Shown here: positions 11,110-22,548 of the stretch, one piece after another
Layout: each line of letters starts with the position of its first letter
Numbering within the stretch: the stretch's first letter is position 1
Source: Parus major
Taxonomy: Eukaryota > Chordata > Aves > Passeriformes > Paridae
DNA: 64,000 bases
Reading direction: 5' to 3'
Assembly (NCBI RefSeq): GCF_001522545.3
Contig: NC_031773.1
Coordinates: 25,245,685 to 25,309,684, forward strand
Translations under genes and position numbers: made by a program
The notes under the pieces: model-generated
Told to the model about the DNA's origin: nothing
Databases searched by the model: none
The model's input: only the letters and a program-made list of their open reading frames with translations

Positions 11110-14100
11110 TTAGCCAGAATATTCAGAAACAAATAGAAGAAAATTCTTTTTTTTTTCTTTAATGTAGTAGTTCCCTCAATACTTTTTTCATAAGCAAACA
11201 GTCCTATAAATAAATTCATCTTTTTCTCCTTCAATTGTAGAAATAGAGGTTATCATTAATCTTATTTTTCAACATGTGAAATACATTCAGTGAGTTCTCT
11301 AGAGAAGAGAACTTATTATTTTCTCTTTTTGTTTGTTTGCTAATTTATCCCTTGATATAAAATACTGGCCAAGTTGCTCATATGGAAAACCTGATTAGGA
11401 TCAGATAAGCTCCTTTGTATTAAAAGAGATGGCTCTACACTGTTTATACAAAAAGGCTTTTCAGAAAGATATTAGTAGATGAGACTGATATATAGATTTT
11501 GTATTTTTGAAGCTCTCAAAATTTGGTCTGCAATGAAACTTGCTTGGCAAATTGTTCCAATGAAGGAAGTACAGGCATACTGATCAATGAAGACACTATA
11601 GTGGATGGAGAACCGAATTCCAACATCTTAAAACTGCCCAGAAAAGACCAAAATGTTACTTTGCAACATTGTATTAGGCTGCTTTTGCCCTTCTATTTGC
11701 AACTAATGAAATGAGCTGAAACTAATTATCTAATGCAACTGCATTTCTAGCTTCCTTTTCCCCCCCAGTGATTTTCTTTCACTAAAAAAAATCCAAATGC
11801 TAACACACAAGTTTTGGGTAGCAAACTTCTGAGGCTGGAATAAACTGCCTTTCTAATACAAAGGCACAAATATAATGAGAAATTTTCAATTCTCTTCAAT
11901 TTCCTAGAAGAGCAAATGCAGCTGCTTGGCCTTGTATGCTCTTCTTAGATTGCCTGACCTGCATTAAATTGCATTGCACTCAAGCAAGTTGGAGAAAGAC
12001 TGTCTGATGTGTCCCCACAAAAATGAGCTGAGTGGTCTATGAGGCTGTTGAAGGAAAACGAAATACCAGCAGATAATAATGTATGTGCTTGATTTACTAG
12101 TCTGAGTACAAATACAAATATTTTCTAAAAGCATTCTCAAACCTTCAAACTGATTTCTTGTAAGAAAACCTTTTGGATAGTCAGAGAGACTACAATTTAT
12201 TCCCAGGAAATTAATTACAAAATATAAAAATGCTAGACACTAAAGGGAGCATGGTTGAGGGCACAAGCTCCAAACACCTCCCCTAGTAAGCCTACATTTG
12301 TGGTGAGCCCCTACATACTGCCTCTGCAAATGCTGCCTGCAGAAAGCATTGGGGTGGGGGTAGCTCAGATTCCACATCTTACCTTTTGGATGTTAGCAGA
12401 TCACTGAAACGCACTGATTATGCAAATGTTTAACATTCTGAAATTAATCTCCTGGAGGCCAGCAGATGCCTCCAGACCAACTGTCAGATGTTACAAACTT
12501 TCAGCTCCTGAATGCAATTGAACACCCTTTGAGCAAACAAGCAAAAGAGACAATCAATAATGCACAGAAAATAATGAATAAAAGATCATCAGATGTATCA
12601 GTGGTTCAAAATCATTTGAGCTCTTCTTTAGTATTACTGGGCTGAAGTGCTTGCAGAATGATTTGAGTTCAGTGACCCAGATTGGTATCTCTGTGAACAT
12701 TTACTTCATTAAAAAAGCAATGCAGCAGGAATGGTGAGATGAAGCACTGCACAGCTGGGTACAGGAGTTTCAGCCCCACAGCTCTTCCAGTCTTTCAGCT
12801 CAGCCATTTACCTATTGTAGTCTATATGTAATGTAATTTATTCGACTGAATGTATCTTTGCACAAAACCCACTAATTCTCATTAACCAGAAACTGGGACA
12901 CACTTAGTCCTTTCATTTTTTTCTGAGAGTGCTGTCTGTGGTTTCCAACCAAGTACTCCAGCGGCTGCTTCCAAAATGACCAAGAAAAGCAAATATGTAT
13001 CCTTAATATGTGACTCAGTGTGTGCCACAAATTTCTGAGGTGCCTCCTGAAGAAACAGGATTGAATATTCCTGCTCTGTACTATTCCTGTCAGCCCAGGA
13101 AGCTGGCACATTTCAATTTTTCTGCTTCACTGACAGTGGTTTTGCCTATCTCAGGTAGAATTTGCCTTGCATGCTAAGCAATATTTGCTGTCAAAACATC
13201 ACATCTGATTTTTTCATAGGAGGTTTGTAGCATGTTGCATGGAAGCAGCTGTTTCTACATTTCTCTCAATGTGGTAAGTGACAGTAATGGATGCAGAGCC
13301 TAAAGCAGTCAACTTTCTAAAGGTGGGGTAGTTCACAATCTGTCACTGGTGACAAAACCAATTTCAAGCAAGAACAGCAACACTACACAGAAAGGACAGG
13401 AGGAACCTCTGCAGCTTGTTAATCTAATAATGGCAAACTTGTGGCAGTTGTGTGCTTTCTACTTTTGCAGTAATTACCTGCAGGACCCGAGAAGTTAAAC
13501 AGAACTGAAACAAAAGAGCTGCCCCGAGCCCCAGACTGAGGCTTGTAAACTCACTGTGTAGTGCCCCAGAGAGCTCAAGCAGGTGAGCCCTGGTCACAGC
13601 TGTGCCCAGCTTCTCCACGCCTGCTTCCCCTCTGCTCTCGTGTAGGGGCTGCGAGGGCCCTTATGAGCAGCTCAGATGCTGTGTAGTAACTCTTAGATAC
13701 CTGCCCTTGCCACAAAATACAGAACTCCCAGCTGCTACCTGCATTCCCTGCCTATTCCACAGGGACAAGCACACTAAAACAAACCCCAAACCAGTCAGCA
13801 TAGGAATCAGCTAGCCAGCAGAAAGGATGTTTGTTTGCATCCATGCTCTCTAGCGTATAGTTAGTTACCTATATGAGGGCTGCAGAAATTCCATCTAGGT
13901 GAGATATGGAGCTCACTGCCTTCCTTGGAGGTTGTTTTCATCTGGTTTTAAATTATTGATATGTGTTCATTGCTTGCTTTCATGCTGTGGGAAGATTTGC
14001 TATGTAAGAACCTCCTTAGTACAGATGTGCAGGGAGTGGGGACTTGGTCTGGCACCCTCCTCTTCTTAAAAATGTGTATAACATTTTTTGCAGCCTCATC

Positions 14101-15735
14101 TTAAACATTTTTAAGTCTCATGGATATTTTGCCACAAAAGAGATGCAAGAAGAATGTGGGACTAAAACAGGTGAGGGCAGTCAGCCTGGAGGGACAATTC
14201 CTACTTCAGACAATAGCATAAAACCCAGACAGCTACTGGAGTAAAACCCAATAATTTGAACTCTATTTAGCTCCATTTTAAAGCATCCAAATCCTTACTT
14301 ATATGGATATAACCATGAAATTCAGAGATCTCACTGAAAATAATCTGTGCATACATATCAGAAGTCATTGGGCAAAACCCCCAAATCAGTAAGTAGTGCT
14401 TCAGTTGTGTTTCTAGCTGGTATTACCTATTGCTCTCAAGAGAAAGGGAGGATTAAAGAAACCTGGACCCTGACAGTGAACCATCTGCCTGCAACCCCCT
14501 ACACAACCTGATAAGGCAGGGATAAAAATGTGTGTTCTGCCTCAAAACAGAGAAGGGTGAATATAAACAGTGTGCTCCTGGAAGAAGAAATAAGGAGGAT
14601 TTCTCATTCTTCTGGCTGTCCTTGGATGATGGGGAGGTTATTACCTTCCACCACCACAGGAAAAGGTGAATTTTGGACAAGGCAAGTTGCCAGCTGGCTG
14701 CAGTACAGGACAGAAGTGGTGTCACCTGCTGGAGATGGGAGGGGAGAAAATGAGTGTCTTTCCCTTCCTTGTCTTTGCCAGCACTGGTGTGGCTCTTTCT
14801 CATAGAAAAAGGCACTGCTCCCTAGAAAAATATTTTATAGTGTGACATATTGCAGTTCCTGGCTGCAGCAGCCTGCAATGGGAGTGAAAACATTGGGTGA
14901 ATCTGAAAGTTACTCCTTGCAATTCCCATTGAAACCATGGGAAACCAAGGGCCCTCAAATTCTTCCAGGGCATTTGAGACATCAGGTCTAATAGTAGGGT
15001 GGGAAGGGAAGGAAAATCTCTAGGAAGGATTCATAAAGTCTGGGAGGTCTTATTTCTGGTGGTCTGTCTATTCCTTGGTATTCAAGCATAAACAAGCTAC
15101 ATCTACTTCCTAAATAGGCCTCGTAAAAATTTCTGTGTGCTAAGTATTCTCAGTGTATGCAATTCCTGAGAATTAAAGTTTAATTTAAGGAAAAAAAAAC
15201 CAACAGATTTTTACAAGATTTCTGATTATTCTGAAAAAAAAATGCATTTGTTGGAACACCTTTGATGTTTTTGGAAATCCTGCATCTCAAGCTGCACCAC
15301 CATTACATGGATTCTGCTTTTTTAAAAATTTCACTTTTCCAGGTTATTAGCCTCCTGTCTTCCACATAAATAAAGTAAATGAAAAATAAATTAATAAAAC
15401 AAATTAATAGAATGAAAGGAGCTAAAGATAAAGGGTATTTTAATTCAGTCACTGAAAATGAGATTTATTGCACCCCTTTTTAAACAGATAGCTGCCTTAT
15501 CACCATGTGTCTCAGCAAGGACCACTTCAGTTGCTATCTAAATTCAGAGGGGCAAGCAGTGTCTACCCTAAATACCTGGAGAAAAAGTTCTAATCTCTTG
15601 AATGGATATAACTTTCTCAAAGGAAGACATAAAATACTATTTGATTCTTTGAAATTAGAAAAAAACCCTAACATCCAGATTTCCTTTATTATTTGTATTC
15701 ACCGGGGCATTAATTTACATTTATTAAGCCTGCTC

Positions 15736-15759
15736 AACAGATGACACCAGTCATCTGTT
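15736..15759. repeat. 10-bp inverted repeat, 4-nt loop
   Basis: AACAGATGAC and GTCATCTGTT flank ACCA. The arms pair perfectly. Confidence 0.9.
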
Positions 15760-17217
15760 TATATTATGCTCAAATATTATGTCCAATAGATTGGTACATA
15801 TTTTATCATTACTGATTTAATAAAAGCCCTTTTGCAAGACAAGTAGTGTTAACTACTACTTTTTACATAGATCACCCCATGTACATGCAGAAAACATGTT
15901 TTTGATTTTTACTTCATGACTAGGGAACACCAAAACATTTAACTAGTCTATCTTCCCCTATCTCTGCAAAGCCCTTGGTCTGCATAAGGGTCATTCTGCA
16001 CATGTATTATGCTCTACTAAATCCTTAGCTTGGAATAATATTGGAATAAGATTTGGTCTAGCTTTCAGATGAAAAACTACAAGGTAAACCTGACTGGGGA
16101 GCAGGAGATGGCCAGTGATAATGGTGGCAGAGGAAGAGATGAGGAATAAAACAGTAGAAACAAGAGAAGGAAGACTCTAGAACTGTACTATTTTTAATCT
16201 GCACAAAGCCTCCAAAAATTTAGTGGATAAACACTGTCACATATATAAAGGAACGTTGTTTTTTTTTTTTTCCCAACCAGAAACTAAACTATACAGCAGG
16301 AAATCTTTGCTTGACAGGATGCTGACATTCATTTTAGATATTGATTGGAATCCTATCTAACTGGTTTCAAACCAGTCATTAGAGGCATCTAAAAAACTTT
16401 CCCAGTGTCACCAAAGTCTAGGAAGCAGCAGGAACAACATCTCCATCTTTAAAGATTCCTAGGGACAATACAGCATCAATGGGAAAATGGACCATGCTGT
16501 TTCACTGAAGCATGGATCCCAGCATCAGTCCTTTCACAGATTGCTTACTTGAAATGTAACTGTGTGGCTCCAGGCAAATCAAAAAACTCAGGCCTCTGCT
16601 TAAGATGACATTATGAATAAAAGTAGCATTGCAGCAACTTCTGAGAAGAAAATATCCAAGCAGCAGCTCTAATAGTGAAAAGAAGTCCTGTCTTAATCAG
16701 AAACTTTCCTACACTGAAGGAAAGGCAAGGTACATACAATAAGAAGCTTAAGCAAATCTGAGAAATCTTATCTACCTCACGGGTATGCTTTTTGAGAAAA
16801 ATACTAAATCTGCACTTGAAACCTTCTTGAAGAGTATTTTTAATAGACTGTTTATAAAAAATTGGATCAATTAAATTAATTAAGGGATGCACAATGTTTT
16901 GCAATGTATTTTCTTTCTTTAATCTCAACAAACTCATGGTTTTATACTTTTTAAGGCTAGAGCAGACTAGCAATGGGCATCTTTCATCTGTGGCAACCAC
17001 GGGTACTCTATGCTATGCAGTAATTTTTTTTCTTACAGGAAAACAATTTTCCTTAGTATGCAAATGAACACTTGGAAGATCTGTAGCATGACTAAAAGCA
17101 GAGGATCTTTTACAAAATATACACTCTCTATTTGAAAACCTCAATTGAAAGCAAATCAGAAATATTCTGAAAATCTGATTTGGAGGTTAACCCCTCTTTT
17201 AAAAATATGTCATTTTC

Positions 17218-17242
17218 AAAATGTTCAACTTTTGAACATTTT
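17218..17242. repeat. 11-bp inverted repeat, 3-nt loop
   Basis: AAAATGTTCAA and TTGAACATTTT flank CTT. The arms pair perfectly. Confidence 0.9.
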
Positions 17243-19176
17243 CCTTATGGGAATGTAATCCCAGTATTAAGTTTCTTCTCCTTGAATGAGGAAACCTTTT
17301 GACTGTGATCTAGTCACCTTCTAAACTAAGTATTTCAAATTTGAAAGGCCAACTAATGCAGGTAAGCTGCACACATACAGTGGAATCCTATCTTCGTATA
17401 GTGCCATTTTCTTCCTGATAGTTGTTATCATATAATCACAATCTTGCTATTTAGAAAACTGAGGAAGAGGGAAGTAACAATATTTGTCAAAGAATGCATG
17501 TCAAATCACCGTTGGTAAAAATACAGGAGGCAAGCATTGTCACATGTTCATGATCCTTCTTCACAAATGCTATGCTACATCCTTGCTTATTTGCTCTTCA
17601 TTTCACCTAGATTCTAACAAAAAACAGTTTATAGGTCAAATATTTGTGAAGATCCATAGAAATATTTCCTTAAGTGGTGTGAAGACACAGATATGCATCA
17701 GAAAGTAACAAAATTACCTCAGTACAATTGGAAGCCTAAATTTAAAATTTAAAACCACTTAAAGGTTAAAGCAATGCTTGGCTCTGCAAAGCTGGGCAGG
17801 CAGTTTACAAAGGCTCTCTAATGAGCAATTAGCAATTCCTGCATTATTTATTCCTAGATTGTTCTGCTATTTCCAGAAAGCATAGAAATAAAGTCTCCTG
17901 AGACTCAATGAAGCTGTGGCAGGAGGTGATACCAAAAGTCTGCCTGTAGTTATTCTGAGGGATTTCACTACACACTCATGTGATGTGACAGATAAATGCA
18001 TGACCCCCTCAACATGTGAAATTTTGAAGCATTAGTTTATACTGAGAATAATTGCAGTGTATCAGTGTTCTAGCAGTAACACTAGAAATCTGCCACTGGC
18101 ACTTCTTTAGGGTGAGCTGAATGACTTTAGGATCCACAGATTACATTAATTAATTATAATGCAAGGTTCAACATTCGACCTATATGTAATTTACACACAG
18201 ATTTTCAGCTTTTCAGTATCAGGATAGTAAACCAGATGAAGAGAATTGTGTTCTAAGGTATATTTGTGGAAGAAAACCACTTTTATTTCTATCTAAATTT
18301 ATGCAAAACCAACTTAAGTATTTTCAGTTGTAAATATCCTTAATTCTCCTGCTCTTCTTATGGAGAGAGTGAATTTATCAGGGGTGAAAAATATCAAATG
18401 TGAATTCAACTAAAAGGTTACATGTTAAATCTCTAAAATAGTTACTTTGTCTCTGTCTTCATGAGCAAGAGTTTGGCAAAAGATGTAAAATTATATTCAA
18501 GGAGCAACTAAAAATTTCTTCCTGGTGGAAGAAGTCAAATTGAGCACAGTTTAGTAGGAGAAAACTTCCTACAGAAGGAAAAAAACTGCACTCGAAAGAA
18601 CAGCACATTGAATGCTCATGAAGAAAAGGGATTAATTTCACATGCAGCCACTGCTGCATATATTTCTACAGCAGCTGGTTTTAATGACTACTACATGGAA
18701 GCAGTAATTCCTTCTAGGGCTACAAACTACCTCTTGCATGTGACAATTGTTATCTAGCCAAGTCTGACATACCTGGCAGAGGTAGACAAGGGCATAATTG
18801 ACCAACAAACATTTCAGTTGTATTGCAACTAGAGCCTCAGAAACCATCCTGACTTGATAAAACCTCCTGGGGAAACAGTATTTTTCATGTTGCCAATGTG
18901 AAATACAGCTTTTCTCCAGGGATCTTTGATTCTCTTTGGCCTCTGTATAAAACTAAGTAAAATGCAAATAATGAAAGAATAAGATAGCATCAAGCCATGA
19001 GCAAAGTAATGAAATTCACTGCTGTTTATTGGCAGTAGACAGTAGATGATGCCAAGGCCTATGTCCACTGTCTGCTCTGGACTTGAATTTGAGAATGGAC
19101 ACTGCTAACCTTGTTTACTTTGCTCAAAGTTCAGTCTCTTATGTCAGATTTAGGTCAAACACTCCATTAAATGGAA

Positions 19177-19196
19177 GAAAGAGAGAGAGAGAGAGA
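19177..19196 (+). repeat. (GA)n microsatellite
   Basis: A short nearly perfect GA dinucleotide run in intergenic sequence. Confidence 0.9.
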
Positions 19197-22100
19197 CTGT
19201 AACAAACACTTCACTCACTTGTAGAGATCTGACTGGAATTCAGAGGCAGTGATGATACTGAGAAAGGACAATAGCAGAGAGACTTTTCAAAGGCTTAGTC
19301 TGGTGTTTCTCACATCAGGTACCATTTAACCAGCTAAGAGAAGACACTGACAGCTCTCACAGCGTGCCAAATGTAGACAGAAACAGAAAACAGTGTCTTA
19401 AATGGAAGCCAACAACCATTAACTCCTTAAGTCAGATTAAGTCTGCACAGACTTGTCAGACTAAACTGAGTGTGAAGAAGCATCAAAAACATAATTAAGA
19501 TATTTGTAAAAAGGGAAGGCAGGATTACCAGCCACCTGGACAGAAGCATTTTTTTTCCTTCAGGCCACGTCCTTCTAAATATGGCTTTAGACACAGAAAA
19601 GTGAGTGTGTCTAAGGAGTCCAGGTCTAGACTAGAAAGAATTATTTTAAGAAATATTTATTGGAGTTAAACTAGTATAGATTTTTTCACACCTATTAGAA
19701 GTACTCATTCTCTTGACTGACTCTCTCAAGAGCATTTGCCAACCTGAACTCTGTCCACTCCAAGAATTAGGGCATTATTATATTATTTTTGTTGCAATGC
19801 TTCCAAAAATACTCTTTTTTTTAGAAGACCATATTTGCTCCTAATAAGCATATGCAGTCATTACTGTGTCCTCTATTTGTGACAAAAAATAACTTCAGTT
19901 TTAAAACAGATAAGAGGACAAGAATGCCTAGGGAAAATCGTGGGCATTATATGTACAAATAAGTATGCTCCAGCAAAATGACAAGTATCATTGTGCTAAA
20001 TGAAAATGCTTGATTTTTACTCTAGAAACCATAACCAACCCTCTCTGTGAACCTACAAAAGACTTTAACCTACTTTGTTGCCTGTTCATAAGTGAAGTAA
20101 CAAGCTCAACCCTAATCTGACTCCTCATGCTCCTGGATACTTCCAGTGAACAGTTATATACTGCTTATGAATTCAGGAAGCCCCTCTTCCTCTCTACCCA
20201 AAATAGACAACCAGTCTGTGTTATTTATACATTTTTTCTTTAGACAGTCTCTTAATTCTACACTGAAAAAATATTTTTTTAATTTCTCTTAGAACCAGAA
20301 CAGCAGTCATTTCATATTGCTGACATTGTTTTCATTTTGTAGGGATTTGAATGACTCAGCACCACATTCCTTATGATTAGGAAATGTTTTGCAATTTCAC
20401 TTTATTATATATCAGTAAAATTTTATGTTTCCCTTAATGTGCCCTCCTGAGATGGGCTTGCCATAAAACTCATTAGTGTGCTGCTGCCATAGTCCTTCTG
20501 CTGATTTTTTTCCATTGCTCAACACACATCACTAATGTAAGCCCCATTAACTCTTATTCCCTCAGCTAAGAATATGACTAAAAAGCAAAGACTAAAATAA
20601 ATTTCTAAGTTAGAAAGAAAATAATTGCTTAGAGAAAATTAGGGAGATGAAAAAGCAGCAACAGCCATTGCAATTACTGTATGAAATCACGAATTTTACA
20701 AATGCAAGAAGTACAGATTATAGCTTATTTAAGATGGTCAGAACATTTTAGTTCAAAAATATTTGGCTTGTGCTTGCTCCTCCTAAATTTTTGTACCAAT
20801 GCAAACATATGACTACACCTGTCCCCTTTTTCTGTCTGTATTCTCAGCACCTGCTGCACTTCTATCCCATTTCCTCTTGACAGAGTCAGATACTGCTTCT
20901 GTCTTCTGTTTCACTTTGCAGTTACATGCCTCATCTATCTTACTCAGTGCATTTTCAGTATCATGTTGGTCTAACTTATCTCCAGAGCACTCTGGCCTAA
21001 GAAAAACTATGAATGAGAAAGCAAAGAGAAGTGCTAGAGGGTGATGTGTAATAGCAGGAGAAAACCAGTTCAATGCAAATGAAAACAAACTGATGCAAAT
21101 AAGATTGCAGGGTGAATTATGTGGGACATAGAAGCTTAGCAGAACATGTCTAAAGATCTGCACTTTAGCCTCTGCTCCCAGGGACTGCTTCATAATTCAC
21201 AATCACTGTATAAAGGCAAAGAACAACAACAACTCTTATTGACAGCAAGGACTTTGAGGTAACGAGGGCTGTGCAGAGGAAAAGCTACAGCTTTGAATCT
21301 TCTCAGGCAAGGAAGGGCACTGAGCAGCTGACTTCCATTCTTTCAGCAAGTGCTCTGACACTGACCTGAAGAAGAAAAAAGAATGTACTACCACTTTAGA
21401 AAGAGGTTATACATACTATGGAAAGCTAAACCTGAATTTTGGAACTACTTAAAATTTCAGTAATACATAGCTTGGATCATCCTAGCAGGACCTATGCTCT
21501 GAGTATCTTTACCCTATCAAGACCGAGATTCCTGGACTAGCTGAAGACCTTCTGCCACTTTGAGAACTTTAAAGGAAATATGGCAACTTTTCTGGACTTG
21601 AGATTTTTAGGATTTAATTTGGATTATGCGTCTGGAGTTCCCTAAGTCATTCTTTAACATCTCAGTTCATTACCATACAATAAATCTACTCTAAATTCTT
21701 TGGATTTTGATGCAACCAATATTGCAATTATTCCTATACTTTTTTAGACTTCAGATTGGCAACTTTTCATGCAGTCAGATATTCATGGGGTAGGCAGAGC
21801 TTTACTGATGTTTCTGAGCTAGTTTTCAGAACAGGCACCGTATCTCTTAAATAATGATGATTAATAATACCGATTCATTTTTCTTTTCCAAAAGGTCTAA
21901 GGTAAAAATCAGCAAGATTTCCTTCACACATCAGACCAAGAATTACATTTTCTGTCTGCTCTCTAACAGCAATAACACATAGTAGTTTTACTCAGTGGCT
22001 TTACATCTTTCACAAGGTGGACTTACAATAGAATTCATATTCTGATTCATTCAGGAAAAATTTTTAAAAAAAGGAAAATTTTTAAAGTAACACTAACACA

Positions 22101-22200
22101 CTAACAGTATTTGAAGATCCTAGTAGAAAATCAAGCATTCAATTTTAAAATGAAGCTAAAAATTAAAGGAAGATAAACTAACAAAGTCAACACTTAAATT

Positions 22201-22206
22201 TTTATT
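22201..22206 (-). other. Candidate poly(A) signal of ZNF277
   Basis: On the minus strand this reads AATAAA, about 150 nt past the ZNF277 stop. It is the first canonical hexamer I noticed downstream of the stop. The implied short 3' UTR would run from 22355 to roughly 22180. Other sites further left could also be used. Confidence 0.5.
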
Positions 22207-22355
22207 TAGCATTCATTTTCTACTATGAATTCTCCAATGACAATAACATTTGTGAGTTTAACTGTATTCCAATAGTATTGAAATAATGTTTTTGGTTTTT
22301 TTTTTTTTTTTGTCTTGCAGAAAAAGCACTAAAGGTCAGCCACTGTACTTCCAGG

Positions 22356-22548
22356 TCAGAATTTCTCCTGATTCCTGTTCTCTTTGTACAGAAGCTGGTT
22401 TAAAACACTGCTCTGTTTGAGAGCTTTTAGACTGGATATGTCTTCGCTTACAACAGGCACTTCTTCACTTTGATCCTCAGTTTTTGCATCTTCACTGTCT
22501 GACAGTGTACACAGGAGTGTGTCATTTTCATAGGTAGGAAAATAATAC
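22356..22548 (-). CDS. ZNF277: ZNF277 exon 12 (C-terminus and stop)
   Basis: The acceptor is GCTTTCAG. The exon encodes [20 protein letters not shown], an acidic serine-rich stretch, then [16 protein letters not shown] and [10 protein letters not shown] before TGA at 22358-22356. Mammalian ZNF277, as I remember it, ends at NQLLL. This copy therefore appears to read about nine residues further. That is inference from memory and needs an alignment. Confidence 0.93.

Larger units (their letters stand above)
11110..22180. other. Intergenic sequence downstream of ZNF277
   Basis: AT-rich sequence with no recognisable exon. It includes a GA microsatellite (19177-19196), small perfect palindromes at 15736-15759 and 17218-17242, and motif-dense stretches near 12390-12480 and 17810-17860. 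If mammalian gene order holds, IFRD1 would lie further left, outside the window. Confidence 0.55.

Noticed and set aside
1..22180. Exons of IFRD1, the expected downstream neighbour
   Set aside because: None of the frames matched the IFRD1 protein text I know. The gene is probably to the left of the window.
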